From NCBI RefSeq assembly GCF_001484765.1, contig NZ_KQ947376.1, positions 248,001 to 312,000 of the forward strand: DNA of 64,000 nucleotides. The letters run 5' to 3'. Position 1 is the stretch's first letter. Each line of letters opens with the position of its first letter. Below, piece after piece: positions 29,200-42,620 of the stretch. A model generated the notes under the pieces. That model was not told the origin of the DNA. It did no database searches and worked only from the letters and a program-made list of their open reading frames with translations. This DNA comes from Entomohabitans teleogrylli. Its GTDB lineage: Bacteria > Pseudomonadota > Gammaproteobacteria > Enterobacterales > Enterobacteriaceae. The position numbers and the translations under genes were made by a program.

Positions 29200-30606
29200 A
29201 TGGCTGTCAACCGCATTGAAAAAGACTCAATGGGCGAGATTGAGGTACCGGCCGATCGGCTGTGGGGCGCTCAGACCCAGCGCTCGCTGGAGCATTTCCG
29301 CATCTCAACGGAAAAAATGCCGGCGGCGCTGATCGACGCGCTGGCGCTGACCAAAAAGGCGGCGGCGCAGGTTAATCTGGAACTGGGCTTACTGGCGCCG
29401 GAACGGGCCAAGGCCATTATGGCCGCGGCAGATGAAGTGTTGAGCGGCCAGCACCGGGAAGAGTTCCCGCTGGCTATCTGGCAGACCGGTTCGGGAACCC
29501 AGACCAACATGAACATCAACGAAGTACTGGCCAACCGCGCCAGTGAATTGTTGGGCGGTGAGCGGGGCATGGAACGCCTGGTGCATCCTAACGACGATGT
29601 GAATAAAAGCCAGAGCTCGAATGATGTGTTCCCGACGGCGATGCATGTGGCGGCGGTGATCGCCCTCAACGAAACGTTGTTCAGCCCGCTGGATGCCTTG
29701 ATTCACACCCTGGAGCACAAGGCGCACGCCTTCAGCGATATCGTTAAAATTGGCCGTACCCATCTTCAGGATGCCACGCCGCTGACTCTGGGCCAGGAGA
29801 TTTCCGGCTGGGCGGCGATGCTGGCGCACAGCCGCAGGCATATTGAAAACAGCCTACCGCATCTGGCGGAGCTGGCGCTGGGCGGCACCGCGGTAGGAAC
29901 CGGGCTGAATACCCATCCGCAGTATGCGGTGCGGGTGGCGCAGGCGCTGGCGGCGCTGACCGGTCAGCCGTTCGTGACCGCGCCGAATAAATTCGAAGCG
30001 CTGGCCAGTTGTGATGCGCTGGTGCAGGCCCATGGAGCCCTGAAAGGGCTGGCGGCGTCGCTGATGAAAATCGCCAACGATGTGCGCTGGCTGGCTTCAG
30101 GACCGCGCTGCGGTATTGGCGAAATCAGGATCCCGGAAAACGAGCCCGGCAGCTCCATTATGCCCGGCAAAGTAAATCCCACCCAGTGTGAAGCGCTGAC
30201 CATGCTGTGTTGCCAGGTGATGGGCAACGATGTGGCGATTAATATCGGCGGCGCTTCCGGCAACTTTGAGCTCAATGTCTATCGCCCGATGGTTATCCAT
30301 AATTTCCTGCAATCGCTGCGCCTGTTGAGCGACGGGATGGCCAGTTTCAACGAACACTGCGCCGTGGGCATTGAACCCGATCGGGCGCGAATCGATCAGT
30401 TGCTCAATGAATCACTGATGCTGGTGACGGCGCTGAACACCCATATCGGTTATGACAAAGCGGCGGAAATCGCTAAAAAAGCGCATAAAGAAGGGCTAAC
30501 CCTGAAAGCGGCAGCTCTGAAACTGGGCTACCTGAGCGAGGCGGAGTTTGACGCCTGGGTACGCCCGCAGGAGATGGTCGGGAGTATGAAACCGGCCAGC
30601 CGGTGA
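29200..30606 (+). CDS. fumC: Class II fumarase FumC
   Basis: A cluster-free, oxidant-resistant fumarase of 468 residues in the aspartase/fumarase superfamily. The signature [15 protein letters not shown] is near 318, the active-site region [10 protein letters not shown] near 98, and the His-containing [16 protein letters not shown] near 185. The start at 29200 ([23 protein letters not shown]) has GAAGGAGAAGG upstream. The last 60 residues are nearly identical to E. coli. It is convergent with tus. Confidence 0.97.
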   Translation: MAVNRIEKDSMGEIEVPADRLWGAQTQRSLEHFRISTEKMPAALIDALALTKKAAAQVNLELGLLAPERAKAIMAAADEVLSGQHREEFPLAIWQTGSGTQTNMNINEVLANRASELLGGERGMERLVHPNDDVNKSQSSNDVFPTAMHVAAVIALNETLFSPLDALIHTLEHKAHAFSDIVKIGRTHLQDATPLTLGQEISGWAAMLAHSRRHIENSLPHLAELALGGTAVGTGLNTHPQYAVRVAQALAALTGQPFVTAPNKFEALASCDALVQAHGALKGLAASLMKIANDVRWLASGPRCGIGEIRIPENEPGSSIMPGKVNPTQCEALTMLCCQVMGNDVAINIGGASGNFELNVYRPMVIHNFLQSLRLLSDGMASFNEHCAVGIEPDRARIDQLLNESLMLVTALNTHIGYDKAAEIAKKAHKEGLTLKAAALKLGYLSEAEFDAWVRPQEMVGSMKPASR

Positions 30607-30622
30607 TGCATGACGCCTGCGC

Positions 30623-31552
30623 TCATTGGCTGAGCCACAGGTGCAGGCGGGGAATGATCAGCGCCATCGGTTCTGCCTGGGGGCGGAATCGGTGGCGGAT
30701 GCGTTTGGCGTCATAGTTCAGGAGTTCGCCGATATCGGGCGCCGCCGCTCCCCGGGAGCGCTGACACAATACCAGTAGCGGCGACGGGCAGGCGTGCTGC
30801 ACCTGGCGTTGCTGTTGCGGATACCAGACCCGGGCCACGGGCTGCACTTTGACCGGGCGTTTGATCTTCAGCCGCGCGTTAGCCGGCAGGGCGGCGATAG
30901 CGTCATATTCCCGGGTGACCATCTCCAGCCACTGATCTTTATTCCACGGCGCCACCGCCCGCGGGGATTTAAGGCTGCGTTCCAGCAGTTCGAGCACTTC
31001 GCTGCGCGTTAAATTCTTGATGATATGTTTGTTCGCCCAGCCGAAGCGCAGGGTTGCCGGGTGATTGAGCAGCGTCAGTTTACGGTAGGCGTTGAGGGTA
31101 ATCAGGCCCGGCAGATGATGGTGCACCCAGCCAAAGCGCCGGGCGGAGGGGAGCCCGGACTCGACGGTGATGATGTACTCAAGGGTGGTTTTTAATTGAT
31201 TGATCAGGTTTACCTGTTCGCTGAGCAACAGATGTTGCGGGCTGTCGACCTCGTAACACAGCGCGCCGGGCAGGCGCACCGCGGCTTTACTGCTGCGTTT
31301 TTCCGACTGCTGCTGAATAAACAGGTGGGTGAAATGGCGCAGGGCGGCGTCGTGGGCCTGCTGACCGACCTTTTGCGTAACCTCTATATGGTTGACAGGA
31401 TCGTGCTCTTTGCCTTTTTCGGTATCCGGCAGAACAAATACCCGCCCGGCCAGGAGCCGGCAGCCGCTGAGCTGCTGGCGCAGTTCGGCCAGCGCATGTT
31501 CCAGCTCCCGGAAAGTGCTATTCAACCGTTCCACCAGATCGTAACGCGCCAT
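30623..31552 (-). CDS. tus: Replication termination protein Tus
   Basis: Tus binds Ter sites as a monomer and blocks DnaB from one side, trapping forks in the terminus. The 309-residue length equals E. coli. Conserved blocks include [12 protein letters not shown]-type sequence (seen as [20 protein letters not shown]), [14 protein letters not shown] and [16 protein letters not shown], which contact Ter DNA in the E. coli structure. The start [14 protein letters not shown] lies just inside a Ter site that overlaps the promoter, giving autorepression. Its presence places the window near the replication terminus. Confidence 0.97.
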   Translation of the reverse strand: MARYDLVERLNSTFRELEHALAELRQQLSGCRLLAGRVFVLPDTEKGKEHDPVNHIEVTQKVGQQAHDAALRHFTHLFIQQQSEKRSSKAAVRLPGALCYEVDSPQHLLLSEQVNLINQLKTTLEYIITVESGLPSARRFGWVHHHLPGLITLNAYRKLTLLNHPATLRFGWANKHIIKNLTRSEVLELLERSLKSPRAVAPWNKDQWLEMVTREYDAIAALPANARLKIKRPVKVQPVARVWYPQQQRQVQHACPSPLLVLCQRSRGAAAPDIGELLNYDAKRIRHRFRPQAEPMALIIPRLHLWLSQ

Positions 31553-31568
31553 GGCAGTATATCTCCCG

Positions 31569-31591
31569 TCTTTAGTTACAACATACTTATG
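31569..31591 (-). promoter_or_regulatory. Ter site (TerB-like) in the tus promoter
   Basis: The plus strand reads TTTAGTTACAACATACTTAT at 31571-31590; its complement matches E. coli TerB at 21 of 23 positions, differing only at the two ends. The G at Ter position 6, whose partner C forms the locked complex, is retained. Read in Ter orientation the site lies on the minus strand, so by known polarity forks moving from high to low coordinates would be stopped. Confidence 0.93.
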
Positions 31592-31659
31592 GTTTTTGTA
31601 ACACAACGCCGGCATAACGTCCAGCGCCGCCTGCGCTTAACAGGACGGGATAACGCCGC

Positions 31660-32946
31660 TTAGTCACTGTTGTGCAACGGGCGCCAGCTAAAACGAAAGC
31701 AGGCGCCGCCGCTGGCGCTGGCGGTGATGGCAACCTCTCCCCCCATGGCCTGAGCAATAGAGTGCACTATCGCCAGTCCGAGGCCGCAACCGCCGGTGGC
31801 GCGATCGCGGCTGGGGTCGAGGCGTACAAAGGGTTCGAAAACGCGCTGACGCTCGGCCTCCGGGATCCCCGGACCATCATCGGCCACCTGAATCGCGGCG
31901 CTTCCCTGTTCCTGCGTCAGGGTTACCGTTATCTGCTGGCGGCTGTAGCGCAGGGCATTATTCACCAGGTTATCCACCAGCCGTGCGATCAGTCGGGCAT
32001 CCATCAGTCCGAAGTCGCCGCCGTGCGGTACGCTGACGATGACCCGACGTTGCGGATTGACTGACTGGACATCGCCAAGGTGGCTGCGCAGCCAGTCGGG
32101 CAGGTTGAAGGGGGCGAGCTGAAGTTCGGTCTGGGGACGGTCCAGACGGGCGTAAGTCAGGAGCTCTTCGATCAGCGACTCCAGTTGCCCGATGTCCCGG
32201 TTCAGCCCGGCGGACTCTTCCTCGCTGAGGTTATCGCTCATCGCCAGCCGGTAGCGCAGGCGCACCAGCGGCGTGCGCAGCTCATGGGCCACCCCGTCAA
32301 TCAACTGTTTCTTGCTGGCAATCAGGGTGTTTATATTGTCCGCCATCTGATTAAAGGCGACGCCGATACGTTCAAAACCCGAGGTGCTGTCGAAGACAAT
32401 ACGTTCGTCAAGGTGGCCGCTGCCAAAGCGCTGGGCGGCGGTCTCCACTTTTAGCATGTCCTGCCAGTGCGGGCGCATCCAGATAAATACCGGAAACGCC
32501 AGCGAGATGGCGATAAACACCATCAGCGCCACATCCAGTAAGCGCATCTGGTGAATGAAAAACAGGTACGGCACCGGCCCAACGGCTAGCACATAGTGGC
32601 TGCGCGGAATGCGCTGGATAAAGGTGTACTGATCGTCCAGCGCGACAATTTCGCCTTCGCGCAGTCGCTGCATCGTCGGGTCATCGAGGTTAAATTTGTT
32701 CAGCGGTTCGATATTCAACTCAAAAGAGAGATTGAGATCGAGGTCGCTGATGGTTTTGCTCCAGTCTTTGGGCGGGATTTCGCGTAGCTCGCTGCGCATC
32801 AGGTACAGGGAGCTCTTCATCAAATCATCCAGTGACTGGCGCCCGGCGCGTTCGGCGGTGAATTTGTAAACCAGGCCGACCAGCATCGTCATCACCAGAA
32901 AACAGACAAACAGCAGCAGGTAGAACTGAATGAAGAGCTTTTTCAT
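31660..32946 (-). CDS. rstB: Sensor histidine kinase RstB
   Basis: A 428-residue sensor with an N-terminal membrane helix (about 5-25), a periplasmic domain, a second helix (about 135-155) and a HAMP region. The dimerisation H-box is VAHELRTPLVRLR with the phosphorylated His near 240, and the ATPase core has DNLVNNALRYS, DDGPGIPEAE and GGCGLGLAIVHSI. It partners RstA. The two overlap by one base (TGATG), implying translational coupling. In E. coli rstAB is under PhoP control. Confidence 0.96.
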   Translation of the reverse strand: MKKLFIQFYLLLFVCFLVMTMLVGLVYKFTAERAGRQSLDDLMKSSLYLMRSELREIPPKDWSKTISDLDLNLSFELNIEPLNKFNLDDPTMQRLREGEIVALDDQYTFIQRIPRSHYVLAVGPVPYLFFIHQMRLLDVALMVFIAISLAFPVFIWMRPHWQDMLKVETAAQRFGSGHLDERIVFDSTSGFERIGVAFNQMADNINTLIASKKQLIDGVAHELRTPLVRLRYRLAMSDNLSEEESAGLNRDIGQLESLIEELLTYARLDRPQTELQLAPFNLPDWLRSHLGDVQSVNPQRRVIVSVPHGGDFGLMDARLIARLVDNLVNNALRYSRQQITVTLTQEQGSAAIQVADDGPGIPEAERQRVFEPFVRLDPSRDRATGGCGLGLAIVHSIAQAMGGEVAITASASGGACFRFSWRPLHNSD

Positions 32947-33668
32947 CAGGATTCACTTTCCCAGGCGTGGGGGGCGAAGAGATAACCTTTATTGCGCACG
33001 GTTTTGATGCGGTAAGGCTCCGTGGCGCTGTCCTGGAGTTTTTTTCGCAGCCGGGAGATAGCGACATCAACACTGCGGTCCAGCCCGTCGTAGCTGACTC
33101 CGCGCAAGTTTTTCAGCAGCGCGTCACGGTCCATAATTTGCCCGGCATGGGTCGCCAGTTCCCAGAGCAGATCGAAGTCGGCGGTGGAGAGGGTCACCAT
33201 CTCATCGCCGAGGGTGACCTGGCGATTGAGGGGATCGATACACAATGTGCCGAAGCGTATGGCTTTATGGGTCTTCAGGGGGCCGGATTCGGCAGGCGCC
33301 GGCGCCGCGCTGTGCTGGCGCAGATGCAGACGCAGGCGGGCTAACAATACTGGCGGCGGGGTGGTTTTAAGAATGTAGTCACTGGCGCCCATTTCCAGGG
33401 AGAGAATATGGTTCATGTCGCTGTCCAGCGAGGTCAGCAGCACAATGGGGCCCGACCAGGAGAGGCGCAAATCGCGGCACAGCGTCATGCCGTCTTTGCC
33501 GGGCAACATAATGTCCAGCAGCACCAGATCCGGCTGTTCGCGTTCGATGACCTGTTCAGCCCGATCGCCGCGAGTTTCTATCACAACATCCATATCATGC
33601 TTAGCGAGCCAGGCGGCGATCAGCGCTCCCACCTCCGGCTCATCTTCGACAAAGACAATCTTGGTCAT
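32946..33668 (-). CDS. rstA: Response regulator RstA
   Basis: An OmpR-family regulator of 240 residues. The receiver has the acidic pair in VFVEDEPEV, the phosphorylated Asp in VLLDIMLPGKDG near 53, and Lys in DYILKTTPPP. The C-terminal winged helix ends RIKTVRNKGYLFAPHAWE. The start at 33668 gives the E. coli N-terminus. A matching RstA box occurs upstream of asr about 15 kb away in this window, so regulator and classic target are both visible. Confidence 0.96.
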   Translation of the reverse strand: MTKIVFVEDEPEVGALIAAWLAKHDMDVVIETRGDRAEQVIEREQPDLVLLDIMLPGKDGMTLCRDLRLSWSGPIVLLTSLDSDMNHILSLEMGASDYILKTTPPPVLLARLRLHLRQHSAAPAPAESGPLKTHKAIRFGTLCIDPLNRQVTLGDEMVTLSTADFDLLWELATHAGQIMDRDALLKNLRGVSYDGLDRSVDVAISRLRKKLQDSATEPYRIKTVRNKGYLFAPHAWESES

Positions 33669-33734
33669 AATGCAGTGTGATAATGGAAAAGGACAACATA
33701 CACCGGTTGCCGGAAAAGCGCTATGGCGCCGCAA

Positions 33735-34460
33735 TCAGCGCAGCGGACGCCCGCCGTCCACGGCATGGGTGCGCCCGGTCACGTAGCGGCTTTGCAACAG
33801 ATAGTCGATAAGCAGGATAATTTCCTGTTCGCCAGGGGCGATTTTCATCAACGATTTGTCGAGGGCGCGGCGCCGGTACTCCTCGTCATCATCGTCGTTA
33901 AACAGGATCAGCGACGGAGCGATGGCATTGACCTTGACCTGCGGGGCGTATTTGCGGGCGAAAGAGCGGGTCAGGTTATCCAGCGCCGCTTTACTGGCCG
34001 CATAGGCGATGTGTTTATCGCTGCCGCGTTCCACCACATAGTCAGTAAAATGGATGATATCGCTGGCTCCCTGGCCATAGCCACACAGCAGCGAGCCGAG
34101 CTGCAGATTCAGCAGATAGGGAGCATGAACGTGAATTTGCAGCATCTGTTTCAGCGTCTCCTGCGGCGCTACGTCCGGGGTTTCCGCCTGCCAGCTACTG
34201 GCATTGTGGATAATGGCGCGTAGTCCATCAGCGCGTTGCGCTACCCGGGCGGCGAAATCGAGGATCCCGCTATCGCTGGAAAAATCCGCCTCAAGGCAGC
34301 AGGCGCCGTCCTGCCGGAGTTGCTCCAGCGCTGGCCAGCTATTGCGGTAACTGAGGATCACCGCCTGTCCCCGGGCAAGGAAATGACGCGCCAGCGCCAG
34401 CCCTATGCGCCTGGCGCCGCCGGTGATGACGACAGGTCGCTGTAATTTGTCCGTTGCCAT
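33735..34460 (-). CDS. folM: Dihydromonapterin reductase FolM
   Basis: A short-chain dehydrogenase of 241 residues reducing dihydromonapterin, and weakly dihydrofolate, with NADPH. The Rossmann motif is TGGARRIGLALARHF, the NADPH/active-site segment has HNASSWQAE, and the catalytic Tyr-Lys is in YAASKAALDNL near 155. The Gly-rich TGGxRRxG variant is typical of FolM/PTR1-like reductases. It lies upstream of rstA on the same strand with a 66-bp gap. Confidence 0.94.
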   Translation of the reverse strand: MATDKLQRPVVITGGARRIGLALARHFLARGQAVILSYRNSWPALEQLRQDGACCLEADFSSDSGILDFAARVAQRADGLRAIIHNASSWQAETPDVAPQETLKQMLQIHVHAPYLLNLQLGSLLCGYGQGASDIIHFTDYVVERGSDKHIAYAASKAALDNLTRSFARKYAPQVKVNAIAPSLILFNDDDDEEYRRRALDKSLMKIAPGEQEIILLIDYLLQSRYVTGRTHAVDGGRPLR

Positions 34461-34487
34461 GTTATCGCCTCTGCCTGAATGATGCCG

Positions 34488-35870
34488 CTACTGTACCAGT
34501 ATCCAGGTGGCAGGCAAGACGGCGATCAGCAACAGACCGATCAGCGCTTTTTCCCGCTGGCGGAGTTTCAGGTCATGGCGGTGGGTCTGGCGGGCATACA
34601 GAAAGACCAGTAAGCCGGGCGCATAAAGCACTACCGAAAGCAGCAGGTGCATAGGGCCAGACGCGTACAGTAACCACAGGCCGTACAGGCAGGCGCCGCC
34701 GCCGATCAGCCACTCCAGCGGCCGCCGGGCGATTTTCAGCAGGAAAGCGCCGACCAGAAAATAGGGCACCAGAATCATCTCTGACGCAATGGTCAGCAGC
34801 GTGTTGTAATCGGAACCGGTCGCCCAGATTAACACCAGACAAGCCTGGACGCTGAGATTGGTCAGCCACAGTGAGGCGGATGGGGCATTGTTGCGATTCT
34901 GGCGCGCGAAGATCGCCGGAAACGCTTTATGGGTGGCGGCCAGGAAAGGCACTTCGGCGGCCATAATGGTCCAGCTCAGATAGGCGCCGCAGACCGAAAC
35001 GATCAGCCCGGCGGCAATGATCACTTCGCCCCATGGCCCCATCATATGCACCATCAGCGAAGCCATTGACGGATTGCGCATCTCCGCCAGTTCATGGCGC
35101 GGCACCACGCCGAGCGAAAGCAGAGTGACCAGTAGATAGACCGTCAGGGCGGCAAGCACCGCCAGCAGAGTGGCGCGGCCAACGTCTTTTTTATGGCGCG
35201 CTCTGGCGGACACGACCACCGCGCCTTCCACGCCGATAAATACCCAAAGGGTAATCAGCATGGTGTTTTTCACCTGGTCATGAAGCGGTACCCCGAGCGC
35301 GGTGCCGGTAAAGTCAAATTCGAAGGTCGACAGGCGAAAGGCAAGCAGCGCCAGCAGGACAAACAGCCCCAGCGGTAGCAATTTGGCCAGCGTGGCGACC
35401 AGGTTGATGCTGGCGGCGGTCTGTACCCCGCGCAGTATCAGCCAGTGCACAATCCACAACAGCAGCGAGGCGCCGATCATCGCCTGCCAGGTATTGCCGT
35501 CGCCGAAGATGCGCTGATCGGGGGCGTCGGTAAAAAAGCTCAGCGCGGAAAAAACAATCACCAGATATGAGACATTGGCGATAACGGCGCACAGCCAGTA
35601 TCCCCACGCGGAGCAAAAGCCGATCAGCTCGCCGAAACCTTCGCGGGCATAGGTAAAGATGCCGCCGTCGAGTTCCGGGCGCAGCCGGGTCAGCAAAAGC
35701 ATCGCCATGGCCAGCAGCAGGATCCCGACCCCGGTGATCCCCCAGCCGATCAGCAGCGCCGCCGGGCTGGCAACCTGGGCCATATTTTGCGGCAGGCTGA
35801 ATACGCCCGCACCGAGCATGGAACTGAGCACCAGGGCGGTCAGCGCGGCGAGGCCTAATTTTTTTTCCAT
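34488..35870 (-). CDS. ydgI: APC-family arginine:ornithine antiporter-type transporter YdgI
   Basis: A 460-residue basic amino acid/polyamine antiporter family protein with about 12 hydrophobic helices. The first helix has the APC substrate motif SSMLGAGVFSLPQNMA; later conserved parts are PELDGGIFTYAREGFGE and WVFIGVEGAVVVSARAR. Length equals E. coli YdgI, annotated as a putative ArcD-like exchanger. The actual substrate is not demonstrated. I use the ATG giving MEKKLGLAALTALVLS. A terminator separates it from ydgH upstream. Confidence 0.92.
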   Translation of the reverse strand: MEKKLGLAALTALVLSSMLGAGVFSLPQNMAQVASPAALLIGWGITGVGILLLAMAMLLLTRLRPELDGGIFTYAREGFGELIGFCSAWGYWLCAVIANVSYLVIVFSALSFFTDAPDQRIFGDGNTWQAMIGASLLLWIVHWLILRGVQTAASINLVATLAKLLPLGLFVLLALLAFRLSTFEFDFTGTALGVPLHDQVKNTMLITLWVFIGVEGAVVVSARARHKKDVGRATLLAVLAALTVYLLVTLLSLGVVPRHELAEMRNPSMASLMVHMMGPWGEVIIAAGLIVSVCGAYLSWTIMAAEVPFLAATHKAFPAIFARQNRNNAPSASLWLTNLSVQACLVLIWATGSDYNTLLTIASEMILVPYFLVGAFLLKIARRPLEWLIGGGACLYGLWLLYASGPMHLLLSVVLYAPGLLVFLYARQTHRHDLKLRQREKALIGLLLIAVLPATWILVQ

Positions 35871-36000
35871 CGCGATACTCTGTATAAAAACCATTCCACG
35901 GAATAATTATTTTATCTTTCCGCATAAAAATGGTGGATTGCACTGAGATGCGCGATTTTACGGAGTGTGTTACAGCCTTGCAATGGGCCGCGGGGAATAA

Positions 36001-36028
36001 AAGAAAAAAGGCAGCTTTCGCTGCCTTT
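36001..36028 (-). terminator. ydgH rho-independent terminator
   Basis: A perfect 9-bp stem AAAGGCAGC/GCTGCCTTT with a 4-base loop is followed on the minus strand by more T residues. It lies 33 bases past the ydgH stop and before ydgI. Confidence 0.88.
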
Positions 36029-36060
36029 CGGGGTGATAACAGATACGCAGCAGACTTCGA

Positions 36061-37005
36061 TTATTTGAACAAGTCGGCGCTGATCGTCATGTTGCCGCCT
36101 TGCTCTTCCCACTGGCGGGTAATGTGGTAGTACTTGGCCCCTTTCTGGGCTGCGCGCTTGGCAACCTGATAAGAAACGTCGGTCATACCGTTATAGCGGC
36201 CGGTGAATTTCACGCTGTCGAACGGCACCATCTGGGCAGCGGTAAATTTATTGAGTTCCTGAATTTTTGTGCCATCAGGTAACGTGACGGTGTAACGGCC
36301 ACCTTTACTGGACTGGGTTTCAAAGAAGCGACCCACGTTAGAGCTGGGGGTGCTGGAACTGGCCACGCCGGGAATTTCAACCTGTTTAGCCGCTTCACCG
36401 CCGGCGGCCAGCGCCGCGCGACCGGCATCGGAGTCCGCGGGAATCAGTTCAGCGCTCTGGACCGCGCGTTTTTTGGCATCGGCTTTATAGATAAAAGCGG
36501 TGATCAGCTGGTTGCCGCCCTGGTTAGCATCAACCTGGCGCACAATAAAGAATGAGGCGGCGCCTTTTTCTTTGGCGCGTTTAGCTATTTCATCGTTCAC
36601 TTCCGGCTGGCTGCGATAAAAGCCCTGGATGGTGACGGTATCGAACGGCTCCAGTGCAAAAGCCTGATCTTTTGGCAACTCCATCACGCCGTTGATGATA
36701 CGGTTTTGCGGTTTGTCTACTTCTGGCGCATCCTTATGATACACATCGGCGACGACCCGCCAGTTGCCGCTGTTACCCGCATCGCCGGTATCGAGGATAT
36801 AGAAAGAGTCGGCACCCATGGCGTCGGCACGGCGTGAAACCGCCCTGACGGCATCATTAATAGCATTAAAGCGACCGGTGATAGCGATACGGTCGAATGG
36901 CTTCAGAGAGGCCGCCTGTTCCGGAGTAAGCTCGGTTGCCGACAGCGCCGGGAAGGCAGCAGCGGTGAGCAGAGCGGACGCCAGAAGGGTGTACTTAAGC
37001 TTCAT
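36061..37005 (-). CDS. ydgH: Periplasmic triple-DUF1471 protein YdgH
   Basis: A 314-residue secreted protein with a signal peptide ending at LSA near residue 22, then three DUF1471 (BhsA/McbA) domains. Each is marked by a repeated pattern of F-D-x-(V/I)-x-(I/F)-x-G-x-(Y/F) followed by A-x-x-x-G-A-x-x-(F/Y) (about 34-80, 120-165 and 250-300). These domains are linked to stress and surface properties in enterics; YdgH relatives affect outer membrane vesicle traits. It is divergent from pntA across a 547-bp gap. No specific biochemical activity is known. Confidence 0.93.
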   Translation of the reverse strand: MKLKYTLLASALLTAAAFPALSATELTPEQAASLKPFDRIAITGRFNAINDAVRAVSRRADAMGADSFYILDTGDAGNSGNWRVVADVYHKDAPEVDKPQNRIINGVMELPKDQAFALEPFDTVTIQGFYRSQPEVNDEIAKRAKEKGAASFFIVRQVDANQGGNQLITAFIYKADAKKRAVQSAELIPADSDAGRAALAAGGEAAKQVEIPGVASSSTPSSNVGRFFETQSSKGGRYTVTLPDGTKIQELNKFTAAQMVPFDSVKFTGRYNGMTDVSYQVAKRAAQKGAKYYHITRQWEEQGGNMTISADLFK

Positions 37006-39085
<2,080 letters not shown>

Positions 39086-39092
39086 GGGGTAA

Positions 39093-40484
<1,392 letters not shown>

Positions 40485-40525
40485 GGCCCATTCGGCGCTC
40501 GCCCAATCGGAGCGCCGCACGGAAA

Positions 40526-40555
40526 TGAAAAACCCGCGATTTTCGCGGGTTTTTT
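40526..40555. terminator. Bidirectional terminator, pntB and uspE
   Basis: A perfect 9-bp stem AACCCGCGA/TCGCGGGTT with a 3-base loop is flanked by A residues on one side and T residues on the other, so it works for both convergent genes. Confidence 0.92.
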
Positions 40556-40576
40556 CGTCAGCGCCAACGGCAATGA

Positions 40577-41527
40577 TCAGTCGTCTTCGTCGTCATCCAT
40601 TTCCACCGGCGTCTGGTATTCATCCGGCTTAATGGCCAGCAGATCGCAGCGCAGATGGTCAATCACCTGCTCGGCGGTATTGCCAAGGAATGCCGCCGAA
40701 AGGCCAGTGCGACCAACCGTGCCGAGCACCACAATACCCGCTTCAAGATGCTCCGCCAGATCCGGGATCACCTCTTCCGGCAGTCCTTTTTCGACGTGGG
40801 TCATCTTCTCATCAATACTGAACTGCTGGCGCAGCGCTTTCATCGCCAGCAAATGCTGACCGCGGATCGCGTCGTTATAGACGCTGGGATCGAAATCCGG
40901 CAGCTCAATAGCAATGTTGATCGGCGTTACCGGGTAGGCGCCAATCAGGTGAACTTCAGTATGGTTTACCAGCTCCGCCAGTTTGATGGTTTCCCGCACC
41001 AGCTTTTCGTTCAGCGCGTTATGGTAAACCTCTTCACTGGCCAGATTGACGGCCACCAGCGCTTTACCGTTTTCCGGCCAGGGCTGATCTTTCACCATCC
41101 ACACCGGGCACGGGCATTTACGCAGCAGATGCCAGTCGGTGGGGGTAAATATCACCGCTTCCAGCTTGTCGTGCTGATGGGCCATTTTCAGCAGCAAATC
41201 ATGGCCGCCGCCGATAACTTCCTGAATGATGGCTTCGAAAGGGCGGTTATGCCAGACCACTTTAATATCAATCGGCACCCCGGCTTCGAGATAGTACTGC
41301 GCCTGTTCGCGGATCCAGGCGGTGCGCTGACTGATAACACCCTGACGCATCGCGGTGCGCTCATCGGGAGAAAGCAGGGTGGTCATTTCGTATGAAAAAT
41401 CGTAGATAGGCAGAAACGCTTTGATTTTGCCGCCGATCCGCTGGTGCAGATAAACCGCACGCCTCAGGGCAGGCTGATCGTCCTGATTAGGATCGATCAC
41501 GACCAGCATGTTCTGGTAGTTAGCCAT
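40577..41527 (-). CDS. uspE: Universal stress protein UspE
   Basis: A 316-residue protein made of two tandem Usp domains. The first begins [14 protein letters not shown]; the second carries the [20 protein letters not shown] segment, the G-x2-G-x9-G-(S/T) nucleotide-type motif. The C-terminus is an acidic DDDEDD tail. UspE is linked to stress resistance and motility in E. coli. I start at MANYQNM (41527) as in E. coli; 14 upstream codons in frame lack support. It lies upstream of pntB's end in convergent orientation and next to fnr. Confidence 0.95.
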   Translation of the reverse strand: MANYQNMLVVIDPNQDDQPALRRAVYLHQRIGGKIKAFLPIYDFSYEMTTLLSPDERTAMRQGVISQRTAWIREQAQYYLEAGVPIDIKVVWHNRPFEAIIQEVIGGGHDLLLKMAHQHDKLEAVIFTPTDWHLLRKCPCPVWMVKDQPWPENGKALVAVNLASEEVYHNALNEKLVRETIKLAELVNHTEVHLIGAYPVTPINIAIELPDFDPSVYNDAIRGQHLLAMKALRQQFSIDEKMTHVEKGLPEEVIPDLAEHLEAGIVVLGTVGRTGLSAAFLGNTAEQVIDHLRCDLLAIKPDEYQTPVEMDDDEDD

Positions 41528-41663
41528 ACAGGGTCTCCTTACAACTGTAAACCACAGTGTGTAATTCAAGATTAACCTGGATGTCGGGAATGAAACAGAA
41601 AAATAGCCATTGTCGGATCAATAAATTACAAAATTGCTGTTCCGGCAATGGCGGGAGAGAGGA

Positions 41664-42416
41664 TCAGGCGACGTTGCGCGCCTGGCCAGCAAGTTGCGCC
41701 AGCAGTTCGCTGTTTTCAATAGTAATGTACTTACCTTTCACGGCCAGCATGCCGCTTTTCTGGAAACGGCCCAGCAGGCGGCTGATGGTTTCTACCGTTA
41801 ATCCCAGATAGTTGCCGATATCGCCGCGCGTCATGGTCAGACGAAACTCGCGCGGAGAGAAACCGCGCTGCGCGAAACGACGCGACAGGTTATAGATGAA
41901 AGCGGCCAGGCGCTCTTCGGCGTTCTTTTTCGACAGCAGCAGGATCATGTCCTGATCGCCTTTGATCTCGCCGCTCATCAGACGCATCATCTGCTGGCGC
42001 AGATTCGGCATTTTGCCTGATAAATCGTCAAGAGTTTCGAAGGGAATTTCGCAGACCATTGAGGTTTCCAGCGCCTGAGCAAAACTGGGATGCATACTGC
42101 TGCTGATGGCATCAAAGCCGACCAAATCCCCGGCGAGGTGGAAGCCGGTAATCTGCTCATCACCCTGCTCGGTAATGGTGTAGCTTTTGATGGTGCCGGA
42201 GCGAATGGCATACAGTGACTTCAGTTCATCCCCGGCTTTAAATAGCGTTTGTCCCTTCTGGATGGGCTTTTTACGCTCAATAATATTATCGAGCTGATCA
42301 AGCTCATGCTCGTTAAGGGTGAACGGGATGCATAGCTGACTGATGCTGCAATCCTGGCAATGGATAGCACAACCGCCAGACTGGATGCGTCGAATAATTC
42401 GCTTTTCCGGGATCAT
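41664..42416 (-). CDS. fnr: Oxygen-responsive regulator FNR
   Basis: The global anaerobic regulator, 250 residues. The [4Fe-4S] ligands are in [16 protein letters not shown] (Cys20, 23, 29) plus Cys122 in SMVCEIPF. A cAMP-fold effector domain precedes the dimer helix, and the HTH reads [22 protein letters not shown] with the E-x-x-S-R specificity residues. Almost identical to E. coli. An FNR half-palindrome pair 20 bases upstream indicates autoregulation. Confidence 0.98.
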   Translation of the reverse strand: MIPEKRIIRRIQSGGCAIHCQDCSISQLCIPFTLNEHELDQLDNIIERKKPIQKGQTLFKAGDELKSLYAIRSGTIKSYTITEQGDEQITGFHLAGDLVGFDAISSSMHPSFAQALETSMVCEIPFETLDDLSGKMPNLRQQMMRLMSGEIKGDQDMILLLSKKNAEERLAAFIYNLSRRFAQRGFSPREFRLTMTRGDIGNYLGLTVETISRLLGRFQKSGMLAVKGKYITIENSELLAQLAGQARNVA

Positions 42417-42435
42417 AGATATGCTCAGGCCGTAA

Positions 42436-42449
42436 TTGATATTGGTCAA
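42436..42449. promoter_or_regulatory. FNR box upstream of fnr
   Basis: On the minus strand TTGAC-CAAT-ATCAA matches the consensus TTGAT-N4-ATCAA with one difference. It lies 20 bp upstream of the fnr start, as in the E. coli autorepression site. Confidence 0.85.
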
Positions 42450-42620
42450 TTTTAACATCTTTTTGAGGTCTGTGTAAGAGTTCAGACCTCTCAATACCGG
42501 GTTTTTCGTAAGCTTATTTTGGCGATAAACCCCATCCCGTTGAATTATTAGGCGCAACCAGAGTGATGAGCAAAGAATCTGATTCTTTGCGAAAGCACAA
42601 ATCGCCTGGCGGAGACGGTT

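Noticed and set aside
33669-33734. PhoP box upstream of rstA
   Set aside because: Expected from E. coli, but no GTTTA-type direct repeat was found in the 66-bp gap.
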